DNA from: Nectonema munidae
Lineage: Eukaryota; Nematomorpha; Nectonematoida; Nectonematidae
Length of the DNA stretch: 64,000 nucleotides
NCBI GenBank assembly: GCA_030549495.1
Contig: JAUIRK010000065.1
Coordinates: forward strand, 320,001-384,000
Direction of reading: 5' to 3'
Below the pieces are notes generated by a model. It ran no database searches, was not told the origin of the DNA, and saw only the letters and a program-made list of their open reading frames with translations. Shown in pieces: positions 22,040 to 35,154 of this stretch (positions are counted from its first letter, which is position 1; every line of letters begins with the position of its first letter). The position numbers and the translations under genes were made by a program.

Positions 22040-25000
22040 CAGGGCCGGTGCCAAGTGTTGCGGGGCCCGATTAGAAACTTACTGGTGGGGCCCCCTCCTC
22101 TATATAGCAAATTTTATAACGCATATATATATATACAACATCATACATACATATAATCCTACAAAAGATAAATAGATAACCATTAAAGGAATGGTGTAAT
22201 AAAATTTTAAAAGCAAAATGAATAGATTTATTGTTTTACTTTTGATAAAAAGAAAGACCATATACTCTTTTAGAATAATACTTTTCGAGCTTTTCTATTT
22301 GCAAAATCTTTTAAAATATTTTCAAAGTCTAATGCTTTAGCAATCTCATGTTCTATAGAGAGCATTGCCAAATTGTTAAGTCTTTCTTGTGAAGATCGTA
22401 GACCTCAAGTATGTTTTAATTAGCTTCAGCTTTGAAAAACCTCTTTCCCCTGAGGCGACGATACTTGGCATTGTTAAATAAATCCTTAACACAATGAAAA
22501 CATTAGGAAATGCTGTAAATCGATTATTTTCTCAGGTGTTCAAACACGCATAAGGCTTAATTGTAGAGGAAGGAAAGTTTTCAGAGCTCAAGTTCTTCAG
22601 CCAACAAATACCCATCAATGTCTTTACTTTTTTCAGTAACAACTTTTCCGTCAGCGTCCTGTTTCATTTTGGTGAGTGTTAAAGCTGCTTCAAGGTTTAA
22701 TGCATGCTTTCTCATTTCCGAATTCTGTATATTTTGAAAGTTATTTACAAATCCAAATAACTTGACGTGATTTTTGAGTTGTTGAAATCTGCTTTCCAAT
22801 GACTGAATAGCTTGATCTAGCACTAAGGTGAAGCACTGAATTCTGTATGCTTCTTTTGGATCGTCTATAGCTTGATCTTCTGCTTCATATAAAAACCTTT
22901 CCTTCTTCGTAAGTTTTTCTGAAATTTTCTAAACTCAAATGGCAACTCAACAACTTCAGCTAATTCATTTGCACTTACTAAAACACCATTAAGCCTTCCT
23001 CCCTATAATTTTTCAGCCATGACAAGGTTGTTCTTGTTCCTTCCTTCTTTTGTCCTTTTTTCCCTTGTAATTCCTTGCTCACGTAGTTACTTTAAAAGTA
23101 CATCATACCAAAATACCAAAGAAACTAGAAATTTGTAGTTTTAGCTGGTTGGCTAATGATTCGGCTTCTGTTTATCTGGGCGATCGCCCTCGCACTCACA
23201 AGTGCATCATATACTTCTCCAAGCTGATAACGAAAGCTTTAACGCTACCAATACGACACTCCCACCTGTATTGCTTAAGGTTTCACTGTTAACATAGTTA
23301 CATGTTTTTTCAAAATGCCCATCTTCAGTTGAGCTGAGAACAAAACATAGATGGCTTGCAAGATCCCAAAAAACGTAATAGCACTGGACAACACAGCTAC
23401 ATCTCCGAGTAAAAGGTTAAAATTGTGGCATGCACAGGTACAAAAATGCTCTTGAATTTTCCTTCAACAGTCGGGCTTGTCTCCAGCGGTGACCTTTCAT
23501 GTTGCTACCGTTGTCATAGCCTTGGCCTCGAATGTCCTGCACTTCTAAATTCTTCCTTTATGCGTTTAATAGTGTTTTACTAAGTTTTTCCTTTCTCTTT
23601 CCTATAAATAAAAGTTCACACAAAAAGAAGTTACTTGTTGTAGAGTTTGTTCTTGATGCTATATAGGTGTGCTCAAAATATCATACTTGTTTTTACTTAG
23701 TTCTCATTCAAAGTTTATTATTTAGAGTTCTTCTGGTATCTTTCCCAAATAATTTATATTTATGTGTTTTGTTTTTTGCATGTGTGTCAGAACAGTAAAT
23801 CAAACTTCACAACTAAAGTTTCCATTTTGGCATTCTTAAAAGTTTTTTCTTTCCTCTAAACGCTAATTTCTCTCAGCAAGAAACTGCCATAGCTACTATC
23901 TTTGGAAACCTCTCCATCTTTCAGTCTTGATGTTTTTTTGTCTTGTCAATCTTCCACTACACCGTTGATTCAACCCCAAAAACTCCCGTGCTCCATATGT
24001 TCTTTGACTTTTCTCTTCCTTGGTGAATATTAGCATCTTGAACCCATTGTTGTATTGGTTGTATTCCTTAAAAAGTTTGCAATAAAAGCAATAAATTTTA
24101 TCAGAGGAACTAGAGTATATATCCAAGTTCTTCAATACTCTCCCATTCAGAAGTGTCTCTTACAGTGAAACTTTGAAAAACCAAGCCCTTTTCATTTTTT
24201 GGAAAGACCAGGAATATTAGGGCTTTCTGTAAAAACCTTCATTGTTATTTATATTAGCCCAATTGTGTTGTTATGATAGTTAATTTTTGTTTATGGTTCT
24301 TGTTGAAGTTGTTTGTTTGCAGCCATGAATGAACTTTCTAATTTGGGAGTCTTCCAATAACCGAGATCTTCTTCAATTTCAGTCACAGCTGGTGAGTCTT
24401 CTTCTAGTGTGTTATTTTTTCATCATTGTATTGATTATCTGAAATTTGATCCATGTTTTATCCTCATTCTGCAAATAATTGATGATTCTCTCATTTCAAA
24501 GAGGTTCAAAGATGGGTGACAAAACTTTTTTAAGGCACCTCTATGTTTTTATTTTCTGTCTTTGCTTCCAATTGTTTCTTGTTACCACATAAATATTTAC
24601 GCCCTTTATCTCTATTTTGTTGTGTTGTCATGTGTGTTTTATTTAACTTTTGTATTTAGAAAAGAAGATCTAAAAAAGTAAAAAAAGAAGAATAGAAAAA
24701 TAAACCTATCACAAGAAATTAACATTTTTAAAAGAATATTTTTTGGTGATATAAATTTTAAAATATTTAAGTTGACAAGACGATGAAGACATTGTTTGTA
24801 ATTATGAACAGTTACAAGATTCTAAATTGTTCATTTATTTAACAAGACAAAATTAAAAATATTAAAAAAAACATATTCTGATGAAACTTAGACAAATTGT
24901 TATAAAATATTCAATGAAACAGTTCAGTAAAAAACTTATGACAATATATTTCAAAAAAGCAGAGATGAAATAACTTTAAATAGCTAACGCCATTTTGCTT

Positions 25001-25643
25001 TTAGCGGAAAAAAATTTTTAAAATTACTAAATATAAAAACAAACAGATTACCTGTAGCTATTCGGTACATGACCTTGAGCAATCTCTGGGTGATCTATGC
25101 CACCACTAGTAATTAGGTACTTATTTAGATGAGTCTATAGATTTGGACATTTGTAGTTGGGTAATCAAACTAGAAGGGCCGAGGATGTACTTGGAGTTAA
25201 ATCTTTTATTTAACTTTTAAGTGAGATGAAATTACCTGTATATTGATAGCACAAGTTCGAGTTGTGTTAATTCATATAATCGTCACATAGAGGCATTCAT
25301 ATGATCGTCACATAGAGGTGGGTGTGTTTGTTTACACAGGATGTGTACTATTATGTTCGCTATTAGTTGCGAACAAAAAAGGTTTAAAATTTGATATCTC
25401 ACTTCAAAACCATTTGATCCAGACGAAATTAGCAGGGTAAATAGGTCTCGTATAGAGCAACTAGTATGCAAATATCATTAGCAATAACACGCTCTTTGCT
25501 CAGATATTGCGTTGTAATATCTCATTTTGTAAATTTCGTATTTTGGATTAATTTCAACTGTTCCGATCATAGTAAATGCGGGGCCCTTCAGACGCGGGGC
25601 CCAATTTGGTCTAATCGGTCAAATCGGCTAAAAACCGGCCCTG
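22040..25643 (-). mobile_element. 3.6-kb hAT transposon, ZMYM1-like (TTF-finger) lineage
   Basis: The ends are perfect 10-bp inverted repeats, CAGGGCCGGT at 22040 and ACCGGCCCTG at 25634-25643, with GGGGCCC-rich sequence just inside both. No clean 8-bp target duplication is present; only GGTA is shared. A minus-strand transposase is spread over many frames. A TTF-type finger lies near 24120-24050 (YSSSSDKIYCFYCKLFKEYN). The block DIRGQGYDNGSNMKGHRWRQ around 23540-23480 matches the G-Q-G-Y-D-N-G-S-N-M-K-G motif of ZMYM-like hATs. LDQAIQSLESRFQQL starts near 22818. The tail NNLAMLSIEHEIAKALDFEN runs about 22385-22325. Many stops and shifts make it long dead. Confidence 0.85.
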
Positions 25644-26072
25644 GGTATTGCTGCCTCTTTGGAAACTTAACTTGCAGTCAATCAAAACACACCATACAGC
25701 TTGTCACATAAGGTGATAAAGCAGGCTACCCTCCAAACACTGCCATGTATTTTTCTTCATCATCTCAATAGAAAAAAAGTTCACACGCCTAGCAGCTATT
25801 TTGCAAACATCTTTTCACAAACAAAGTAGTACTCCTCTCGAATCCAAGCCTATACCCTTTATACATCTTTATACAGAAAGAGAGATTCAATTTTATCATC
25901 ACGCGTTAGTGCGGTAGATAAAAACATTCACAGCTTTGCTAATCATTCAATTCCCTTTTTCTAATTTTATTATGAAAGCATGTGCCTGTGCAAACCTCTC
26001 AAAATAATCCTCTCATATAATTTTGTAAGAGTCTTATGTTTCTTCTAAAATTTTAAGAGACAAATTTGATCC
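25644..26072. other. Spacer between hAT elements, nothing recognised
   Basis: No coding similarity was seen. It may belong to the element whose end lies at 26073-26151. Confidence 0.4.
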
Positions 26073-26151
26073 AACGCCCCCCTTAGCGCCCTCTTGTCAT
26101 TAAACGCCCAATAAAAAAGTTATAACGCCCCCCAGGTCGGGAACCCCTGGT
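26073..26151. mobile_element. Isolated hAT right end
   Basis: The run GCGCCC...AACGCCCCCC ending GGTCGGGAACCCCTG is, on the opposite strand, CAGGGGTTCCCGACC followed by G-rich sequence, a typical hAT terminus. The body would lie to the left, but no matching left end was identified. Confidence 0.5.
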
Positions 26152-26357
26152 CTAAATTCAGTGAAAACCAAATGAGAACGAAAGGGGAGAAAAGTGTGTA
26201 TGTATATGTAGCAGAATATATATGTTTTCGTACCATTTTCATGCCTATTATTATCATAGTAGATTTTTTTGGTATTTATCATCTCTCCCTCCATCCCTCA
26301 TTTGATTTTCATCTTTGCACATGATTTTTACAATCCTTTTATATTTTCCTTCTTAAA

Positions 26358-27870
26358 ATGGCGATGGCAAACAACAAAAGAAAGCGAAAATATACTGACG
26401 ACTACATTAACTTTGCTTTTATTTGCATTATCTCAGCCGCAAAGGAAAACCCTCAATGTGTGGTGTGCAGTGAAGTGCTCTCAGAATAATCCATGAAAGT
26501 CGAATCAGTTTAAATTCAGTAATGAAAGCGCAGAGTTTTCAAGAATAAGTGTATGCAACTAAAAAAATGTCATCTTGACAGTGATGGAACTTTCCAAAGA
26601 CAAAGTAAATCAGCTTTGATAGCGTCTTACACCACCTGAGAATTGCTAACGCAAAAAACCGCATGTCATTGGTTTTACCTTGTCATCACATGATTGGAGA
26701 TAAGGCAGTCAAATCTTTAAAAAGTATATCTCTTTCTAATAATACTGTACAGATGAGAATTGCAGATATGTCAGGTGATCTTTCTCAAGTTATTGAAGAA
26801 ATTAAGACATTTCCACTCGATCTCTTCACATTAGAATTTGATGAATCAACAGATGTAGGTTATCTTCTTGGTTATTAGTTTATGTGCGATACATAAATAA
26901 TTGTGATTTTAAGAATGAATTTCTCTTTGGCAGACCATAGAATATGGACTTTGGAAATATTGGTGGCATATGTACTGATGGTGCATCGTCTATGTCTTGC
27001 TGTAGATCTGGGTTTCAACAGATGGTAAAGAATTTCACCACAAGCTTTTGGAGTTCATTGCATTATACATCGTCAAGTATTAGCTTCAAAATTATTGCCA
27101 ACAGATTTGAAAACTGTTATGCAATCAGTTGTTAAAGCAGTTAACTTCATAAAGTCAAATGCATTGAACAATCGCTTGTTCGCTAAACTTAGACAAGAAA
27201 TGGATTCCAAGCATGAAGTTCTTCTATTGCACACTGAGTTAAGGTGGCTGTCAAATGGAAAAGTATTGCAGAGATTTTTTGAGTTAAATGCTGAGGTGAG
27301 AGAATTCCTATCTCAGCAATGAAGAACAGAACTTTCAAATTTTCTTAGTGACTTGAATAATAATTTGGGAAAAACTGCATATTTGGTAAAGAATTCCTTG
27401 GAAAGATTTGCAATTGACAATTCTGAATTTCCTTAAGCTTTCACTTCAGGGAGAAAATTCCAACATACTTGATTTTGCAGAAAAACTAACTGCCTTCCAA
27501 AGGAAGCTAGATCTTTGGCTATCAAGGATAAAAAAAAGAGGAATTTTTACATACTTCACACATTAAATACATTTGTTGAAGAAAATGAGTGATCCAACAC
27601 TTGGTGACTTTTTAATCCCTAACAGTGAAACAATGTTGAATTGAGCAATTACTTCGATATCCAAATTGGCTGAAGGTATGGGGAGAATTCGCATGCCTTT
27701 TCCTTCGACATAAATGTGTGAAGCGACCTTTTCATCTTTACTACATATAAAATCAAAGCTAAGAAGTAAACTCCATGCTGAAGATGGAAAACGTTGTGCT
27801 ATCCAAAACAACACCGTGGATTGAGAAGTTTTCTGGGTCATCTTACGCTTGTGGGCAACTGTTTCCAATT
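26358..27870 (+). pseudogene. hAT transposase (BED-finger, ZBED5-like), inactivated
   Basis: From the ATG at 26358 the frame reads MAMANNKRKRKYTDDYINFA, then a partial BED finger with PQCVVCSEVLSE. SLSNNTVQMRIADMSGDLSQ begins near 26733 and the first catalytic block LFTLEFDESTDVG follows near 26823. The second block GGICTDGASSM (about 26962) keeps its Asp. Next come the helix LKTVMQSVVKAVNFIKSNAL, HTELRWLSNGKVLQRFFEL (27232-27285) and, in another frame, FSSLLHIKSKLRSKLHAED (about 27730-27785), the dimerisation domain. There are several stops and frameshifts. It keeps catalytic motifs that the 6.6-kb copy lost but is more fragmented overall. Terminal repeats were not found. Confidence 0.85.
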
Positions 27871-29242
27871 TTACGAATTCTATCAAATTAGCAACAAATA
27901 AACCGACTTACAGATGATATTGGGAATGAATGTGTTGCACTCAAATTAACCAAATGAGACATCAATTGATCTCACTTGATTTAATTAATGGATGCGCTTG
28001 TTTTCTTGAAATTTTGCAAATAAAATGGCAAAGTTCATACTGACGTCGTCTTGGATAGAATAAGATAGCACTCATGTTAAGAACATCTTGGCGCGCTTTA
28101 TAAATAAATAAATTATTGCACGCAGTCACTTAAAGGTTCGCTATCACCCTCCTAGACCTGAGAGGATGATAGTCAAGATCAATGCGACTAAGATCCTGCA
28201 TCTCGACTTCTGCATTTATCATGAATGGTTCATCAATACAAGATTTTATGAGAGTTTGGGGAAAAGGCGCTGAATGCACGTGTCATATTCGCTTATCTCA
28301 AATCAATGCAAATTCATTTTGAAGGGAAATATACTGTCGCCTTTAGATGCAAAATTTAATTACTATTTCTGAAATACCCTGTCACGTATGCTTTAAATAT
28401 ATTATATCTCCATTTCTTTTCAATTACACACAATATTTTTTATAATCTTCACTTTTTGACACGATATGTCGCATTTTGACCTGTGATTTGAACAAATTTT
28501 AAACTTTTTTGGAAAATAGAAACTTTTTTATATTATTAGAAGTTTCACAAATAGACTATTATGATATTAAAAACTAATTTAAATATAACATCCTTGAACA
28601 AGGAAAGAATTCATTTCTATGTCTGTCTTACCTATAAATACAATATGCAGAGTTGTAGTAACTCTTTTACTAAGATCATTTGTAATTATTTTATTTACAA
28701 GTATCTGACGATAAGAAACAAAGCTAATTTGTAATGATAGCAAGTTCTGTTTCTAAGTGAACATCTTACTATGGCATTTACATCGAAGATCAAAGCAATG
28801 TCCAGCTCTCTTGACTTTCCTCAATATGTTGAATGCCGTATTTTACAGAAAATGATGAACCACAAAGTATATTCCATTTTGTAATAAGGTGTTCTACGCG
28901 AACTTGATTATGTCACTCTCAAAAATGAAATGCGTAAATACATTTATAGCTTTACCACGCATGCTCGTTTTTAGCACCTCGTTAAAAAGAAAATTTTTGA
29001 AAATGCAACACCACCATTTACTACGTCATTGTCAGGAAAAATAGAAATAGTCGGTAAAACGTCTTTCTACGAACATGCGTTCCTGAACTCTTCGGTATCA
29101 TAGAAAGGTTTCCCTATGCATAATTGAAACAACACTAACAAACTAACTTTCTTTTTAAAAGCCGGGCTTAAGGGTCTTTCAAGATAAATTTTGGTATTTA
29201 CACATTTCTAGTATTTACAACGTCTGCAGCCATTCCCAACTT
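27871..29242. other. Intergenic DNA with one coding-like patch on the minus strand
   Basis: At about 28270-28140 the minus strand has an open, less AT-rich stretch including TLIKSCIDEPFMINAEVEMQ and DLSRIDLDYHPLRSRR. I do not recognise it. The rest of the interval is AT-rich and featureless. Confidence 0.3.
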
Positions 29243-29998
29243 GTGGTACGCGCGAGCCTTGTCAGTGATACTAAAGGACTTTGCGAGTCATGTGCATCTT
29301 TGACTTACTTTTTCTCCACTAAATTGTTTATCGCTTTAAGATATGAAATAAACTTCGTCAAAATGAAACCAAAGAAAATATTTATGAATGAAATATTGAT
29401 GGAACGGAAGCTTTCCTGTACAAACAAGGTAACACATCTTTTATGCTTTTTATACAGTTTCTTCCAGCCAAATGAGGTGGACTGGAAAAAGTTAGTTGGA
29501 AGTATGATAAACGAACTTATTATAATCGTTAAATCTGTTAAAACGTTTACCGTGAATCCTCGATGGAAACTCAAGCTGCTTTGAGAAAATTTTGGTTCTC
29601 ATCAAATCTGTCTCGTGTTGCATGCAGAGCCGCGCTAACTTTCTCCTGAGAATACGACGGGCGTATCCTTGACCTCAGAGACAACTTTCTTGTTAAAAGA
29701 GCACTGTTTTCACGATACTCTGAAGGACAAAGACTTTTTTTAACATCGTCTTACCTATCAGATATTTATGGCGCTCTTAAAAACCTGTCTTTCTATCGGC
29801 ATAAATATACATCACAGAGTCCATTTTTAAGCTGGGAGCTTTTAGCTGGAATTTCGTGAAAAAGGGGCCTCCGTTTTGATAAGCATCAAGCCAATAGGCC
29901 GGAATCGCCTGGAAATGATTTTCGGTGGACTCTGAGCAAAGTTATGCCCCACATAGACGAGATGGTTGAAAGGAGACAGATACAGCCCTGGCATTTGA
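29243..29998 (+). pseudogene. hAT transposase fragment, third lineage
   Basis: Order of recognisable hAT pieces on the + strand: VDWKKLVG at 29477 (the segment that leads into the second catalytic block, itself deleted), NELIIIVKSVKTF, LVLHAEPR-stop-LS near 29608 (the L-H-T-E-V-R-W-L-S motif with Trp changed to a stop), then in other frames RILDLRDNFLV and YLSDIYGALKNLSF. It ends with LSKVMPHIDEMVERRQIQPW (about 29937-29995), the usual hAT C-terminal tail. Frames change repeatedly and the dimerisation core is deleted. Confidence 0.6.
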
Positions 29999-30076
29999 TT
30001 AAGTTTTATTATATTTTCTTATTTATATTCTTTTTTACTTGTGATTAAATTGACATTTGATATAATTCTGTAATTT

Positions 30077-30205
30077 TTAACCTATTTTTAAGTCCCAATT
30101 CTCCCATTTGGGAACATAAGTCATTTCATTTTCATCTGCTTATTTCAATGACTTTGAATATAAATCGTCTGCGTTTTTTTAGATATCGTCTGATTTCTAT
30201 GATCG
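30077..30205. mobile_element. piggyBac-type MITE, copy 1 (degenerate right end)
   Basis: TTAA at 30077 is followed by CCTATTTTTAAG, matching the left end of the copy at 32934. The internal core (TCATCTGCTTATTTCAATGA, then AATCGTCTGCGTTTTTT and AGATATCGTCTGA) is nearly identical to that copy. The right end has decayed. The expected closing TTAA is not visible. Confidence 0.65.
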
Positions 30206-30224
30206 AAATTCAAATCAGTTGCGG

Positions 30225-30300
30225 TCGACACATGGTCTGGTGGTAGGAGCGTAGGCTTTTGATCCAGACGTTCTGGGTTCGATTCCCTATCGTGACTATA
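30225..30300 (+). repeat. tRNA-like SINE head, different from the three-copy SINE
   Basis: TGGTCTGGTGGTAGGAGCG resembles an A box and TTCTGGGTTCGATTCCC contains a B box. The anticodon arm does not pair into a proper tRNA, so a tRNA-derived SINE head is more likely than a functional tRNA gene. Confidence 0.45.
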
Positions 30301-32930
30301 TATACTATCGAAGATTATTCTTCACTATGGATGCGATACTAACAACTAAAAAAAATTCAAAACAGTTTGTACTTAAAAAACTTTATACCCGAATAGTCAT
30401 TGTGTATTAAAGTTTTAGAAAAATTCCTATTAACATATGCGCTAAGTTCATAATTTTTATGGGATTATCACATTGATACTAAGGAAATTAATAGAATATA
30501 TTAAAAAGTTTCTACTTCACTAATTATTATTATCGATCTTTTTTCAAATAATAAAATTATTTTTGCATAAATAATAATAATCGAAATATTGATTATATTT
30601 ACTGTATTGATTTTTATGTGAAAGAAAAGGCACTGTTATTCATAACAATTTATCTGCCTCATTTGTAAAATAAGCCTCTTTTGTCGCCTACCAATATAAT
30701 TTTTTTCCTAAGAACATATTTTTCCATATCATTTTTTCCGAGAGATTTTAAAGACTAAAAGTTTAAATTTTTTAATATAAAGCAACTTTCTCTAACACTA
30801 ATAGAGCAATATGTTTTGAAAGAATTTATATGAAAAATAATTAAAAAGAATATGGGTTAAGTATTAATTAATTTTATTTAAAAATATTTTAAAGATAAAT
30901 AAGTTACTCTTAATTAATTTGTCTAATTAATTAGTCTTAGTTTTAATCAGGCAGATAAATATTGACTTATTTATTAAGTTAGTAAAGTTTTGAAATACAA
31001 CATATATCATAAGAAAGGCCTACATTTTTGAACTTTCTAAAATGTAGAAAAAAGTAAAAATAAATTAAAAAAATCGAATAAAATAAAGATGAGTATTTGT
31101 CTCAATTCAGTTTTTTCAGATTATGAGTATGTTATAAGTATAATTCGAAAAAGATTTATTCCTGAAAGATGACAAACAACAATACGTATTGGCAAAGCAG
31201 AAAACAACCAAAGTTTGCAAGTGACGTGTTCATATTTAATGAGGGAAGTTAACATCAATACAGGCTGTACTAGTTTATGTATGCGCTTAAAAAGGTTTTT
31301 CCCTGGTGATTGTTTGAGAATTTGAAGAAATTCTTTGTTCTTCTCACAACATTGATGCATAATTCAGAGTGGAAAGAAGATTTTGAATGCGCTGCTCGCT
31401 TTGAATACCAACAAAAGAAGGATTGATTACCTTTCGAATTCATCAATGAATGAGTTCTCGTGTCATTTCTTCGTTATGATTTACATGTAATACGCCAACA
31501 AAAGAAATTAAAATCGCTTCTTTATGAAGAAGCACACTTTTGTCGTTTCATGAGTGAAGAAAGAAAGACCTTGCTTCTTTCTTTTGGCTTGATCGATATT
31601 ATAACTCTTGTTTAAAGTTTACCTTGTGTGCACACTCTTCGCATTTCTTGATCCACTTTCAGTCAAAAGGTACACTCAATTTTAGCATTTTTTTCATTCT
31701 TAATTTGTAGGTAGACGGATTGAATGATTTTACTGCCCCCTTTAACACCTCAATTTCTTTAAATTAGTGCAAAATAAGAGTATGCTCAAAATTGAGACAT
31801 ATGGCGACAAAATCAAGTGCTTAGATTGATCCCACAAGCATCGCTGAGCACAGAAAACTTTTTAAGGGGGTTCCAAATGGCGTTCCTGCATTAGTTCTGA
31901 ATTTTGATAAATGTATGTCCTGCTTCATCTCGTGTTTGTACAACTCAGCTTTCCAAACAAAAAGAAGATTTATTAGACAGCAAAACGAAATTTCTTGAAC
32001 AACAAGAAGAGATTTGGTCGAGAACTATACAACTTAAAATTTGCAAAAAAATGCTTTTCAGTCTTTCACAAAATCTTGTTTTTATTCTCCACGAAATCTT
32101 GTGTTTCCTTCGATGCCTAGAGCGTTACAATTGTAATTTAAATTTCAATTTTGAATAAACTTGTTTTATAGATGTTAAATTTTTTTGAGTTGTCGATAAA
32201 ATTTCATTTTTCTTTTAATTTTTAATCTGACCCAAAGTTATTTTTAGTTAACGATCTTCCCTTCATTTAATCAACATTTCCAGTATCGCTATCTTCATAT
32301 ATTGTTTACCTAAAAATAATAACAATTGCAAATTTCTATCAAAATTATGATTTTTACCTCCCTGAGACACTTCCCGTGTCAGAACTATTATTTTAAGTAT
32401 TTAGGTTATAAGGTATTAATTTTGGTTTATATAATTTTTTAAAAAATAAAAAAAAATAATAATAAATAAATATATAAATTATTCATTTTTAAAAAAAAAA
32501 TATTATTTTTATAAGTTAAAAATTTCTTAAAATAATGAAATCAGCTTTTTTCTGTTTTCCAATATCCCTCTTTTGTGATGTAAAGAAGTATATCATTTGT
32601 CTCTCCTTTTTCAACCTTGCCAAGAAAATTATGAGAAGATTTATATTTAAAGGTTTAAAATTTTATAAAATCACTAAAATATTCTTATGTTTGATTAACT
32701 AGTTAACATTTAATTATAAAAATTACTAACTTACCTTTCTATTATCTTGACTTCTTTAATAAGTTCATAATCCTATTCAAAAGTGCCAGAACTGCTAATG
32801 TTAAGACAAGCATTTTTCCAAATGTAATTCAAATACACAGAGAATACTAAAAATTTAAGCTTTTGTATTTGCCCGGAAAGCAAACTATTTCTTCGAGTCA
32901 GTAAGTGTAATAACTTTTTGCGACTTTGGG
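30301..32930. other. AT-rich intergenic DNA, nothing recognised
   Basis: Several short open frames (for example 31121-31360 on the minus strand and 31904-32158 on the plus) have no recognisable motif. No RNA gene or transposon end was seen. Confidence 0.4.
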
Positions 32931-32933
32931 CCT

Positions 32934-33071
32934 TTAACCCATTTACGGCCAATGTTCCTATTTTGGAATATAAATAATTTCATCTTCGTCTGCTTTTTTC
33001 AATGACTTTGAATATAAATCGTCTGCGTTTTTTCAGATATCGTCTGCTCTGCTTGGCCTTAAATGGGTTAA
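32934..33071. mobile_element. piggyBac-type MITE, copy 2
   Basis: TTAA (32934-32937) and TTAA (33068-33071) flank a 130-bp unit whose ends are inverted: CCCATTTACGGCCAA on the left and TTGGCCTTAAATGGG on the right. TTAA duplications with a C-C-C start are the hallmark of piggyBac insertions. The core is shared with copies at 30077 and 39892. There is no coding capacity. Confidence 0.85.
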
Positions 33072-34509
33072 ACCAAAATGCTAAGGAATAGATAATGAAC
33101 CATTTTTGACGTATACAAATAAAATAAGCGTCTGCATCTGTAGAAAACGATAAAAATTTTATTCAAATAAATTCTTTGACAATATATTTTACCAATTTGA
33201 ATTTATCACTAAAAAATGAAAGCTTTGAACAAAATGGATCATATCACTAAAAAATGAGTTGGATGGAGTAAATCTACATAAAGCAACAAAGATAAACAAT
33301 AAGAATAAAAAATGCTTCAGAATAAAAACAGAGAATTCAAAAAATAAATAAAATGTATGTTAAACAAATGCAGACTGACTCAATTTTTTTCTTATCAATT
33401 TAAATGAGAGCTAAATTAAATTTTTTCATTTTTTGTGACTCTCCTATGCAACTCCAGCATTCCCACGTCTCTTATGCGAAGTTAAGGGAAAATTGGAGTG
33501 CAATATATTTGTTTAAACATGAAGACATAACACCTACTTATCGTAACCTTATATTTCCATTTCGTTCTTTAAATTGATTTGCTTAACAATAGATTGAATT
33601 ATAAATTTTTAAAAAACTTTCCAAAATGTATTTGCCCTAAAATTTAGTGAAAAACTTTGTTACTTCTTTTCTCCAACAGCAAAGCATATGCATGGCACCC
33701 TTATAAAGCATTGATTCTCTTTGTGAGCATAGACTAAACTTACTTTAAACATAAATCACTCAATTTTTATATCGCCTCTTTCAAAGGTCAGTTGTTTCTA
33801 CTTCTGCTATTTTAGGGTCTGTAGAGTTCAATTTATTCTTTTGACACTTGTGTGACTTTATCAATGTTCTCTTTAAAATAACATACCACACTTTAATTAA
33901 AGAGAATATTATTTAAAACACTTGAGCTGGTAAAAAATGCCTTTGTTCAAAACCTGGTTACTTTAACATTTTAAGGGTCAGATAATGTCAATATGAGATT
34001 TTTTAATCTTTTCTTCAATTTCTATAGATTACTTTATTGATTTTAATATCGTATTTTTTTGGTTAAGAATTTGTCACATTAAAAATCATTTAGGTTGGCA
34101 ACCATAAAAATCTAAAAGAAAAGAGCAAAAAAAAATATATATCAATTCTTCAATATTTGAACATTTAGAATTTGTCACCATAAAACTTTTTGAGATGCTT
34201 TCTGTCATGTTTGTCTGTGCCGTTTTAGGGCTCTAACTTGGAATAGGAGCTCGTTAAAAAAAACAGGATCTTATCAACTTTTCGCATTACAAAAAAACCA
34301 TGCATATCAGACGATAATTAACGCAGTGACTCGTCATGAGGAGAATCAGTACAATGAATACTGATATCAATGAAGATTAGCATCCCCTTCTTACAAAGAT
34401 GCAGGATTTAGCTAATCCAGGTTTGAAATAACTGCGTATGCTCACCTCAAGTCTAATTATACAGTTTCAAATCTTATACTCAATCTGAATATACAGTTTT
34501 TTGATGAAT
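33072..34509. other. AT-rich intergenic DNA, nothing recognised
   Basis: No coding similarity, element ends or RNA genes were seen. Confidence 0.4.
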
Positions 34510-34515
34510 ATTCAT

Positions 34516-35110
34516 TCAGATATTCAATCCAATCATTAATAAAAGAAGCTTTATAAAAGCGATTTCTGGATCTTGTTTTGTAAACTTTTCCAGCTGGATT
34601 CTTAGACTGATTTGCTGAAGTCGTTTTTCATCAGGGCCATATGCAGTAAATGAAATTGTTTTTGAAAAGAATTTGAAGGTGGTTACATTTAGAGAAATTG
34701 ACGTCCATCCACAGTTTTTGCACCATTGATGCAAAGTGAAAAGATCAGCTTTAAGTGTCAATTTGGAGTTCTTTGACTTTTAAAATCGTCACGAAACCAA
34801 TTTAAACGAGAAGTAATTTTGAGAGGCATGCCATTTATATGTATGTTAAATAAAAATTGGCCAATCACACTCACTATACCTTGAATGACAGCACTAGTTG
34901 CTTTGCTTGAGCTAGATAAGTCTCCATTAACCGAAAGAAACTGTATTCTATTAGTGAGGTAACTTTCAATCTAATTGACGATGTTGGTATTCACGCCATA
35001 AGCCTCAAATTTCTTAAGCCAGTAATTTAACTGTGTGGAACGTTCTCAAACACCTTTCGAAAATCCAAGTATAAAACAACAAAAGTGCCATTGTTTTCGG
35101 GCGCACAGCA
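34516..35110 (-). mobile_element. LINE reverse transcriptase fragment
   Basis: On the minus strand RT blocks appear in order: VVLYLDFRKVFENVPHS (about 35085-35035, the D-F-x-K-A-F-D-x-V catalytic block with the second Asp changed to Asn), YGVNTNIVN, then IQGIVSVIGQFLFNIHING (about 34890-34835, equivalent to P-Q-G-S-V-L-G-P-L-L-F). It closes with LKADLFTLHQWCKNCGWTSI (34755-34696, the thumb L-x-x-D-L-x-x-L-x-x-W-C block). The Y/FADD segment between the last two is missing. This pattern fits a Jockey/CR1-like non-LTR element. It ends about 210 bp before globin 1. Confidence 0.75.
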
Positions 35111-35154
35111 ACAACATCATGGTACTCCCATTATTCGGCTATTAATAAGAATGG

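Noticed and set aside
22032-25651. An 8-bp target duplication for the 3.6-kb hAT
   Set aside because: The flanks CATGGGTA and GGTATTGC do not match; only GGTA is shared, so no duplication is claimed.
27563-27886. Minus-strand open frame of 107 codons
   Set aside because: It is the reverse of the plus-strand hAT C-terminal region, where recognisable motifs lie.
30225-30300. Possible functional tRNA gene
   Set aside because: A- and B-box-like segments are present, but the anticodon and acceptor stems do not pair. A SINE head fits better.
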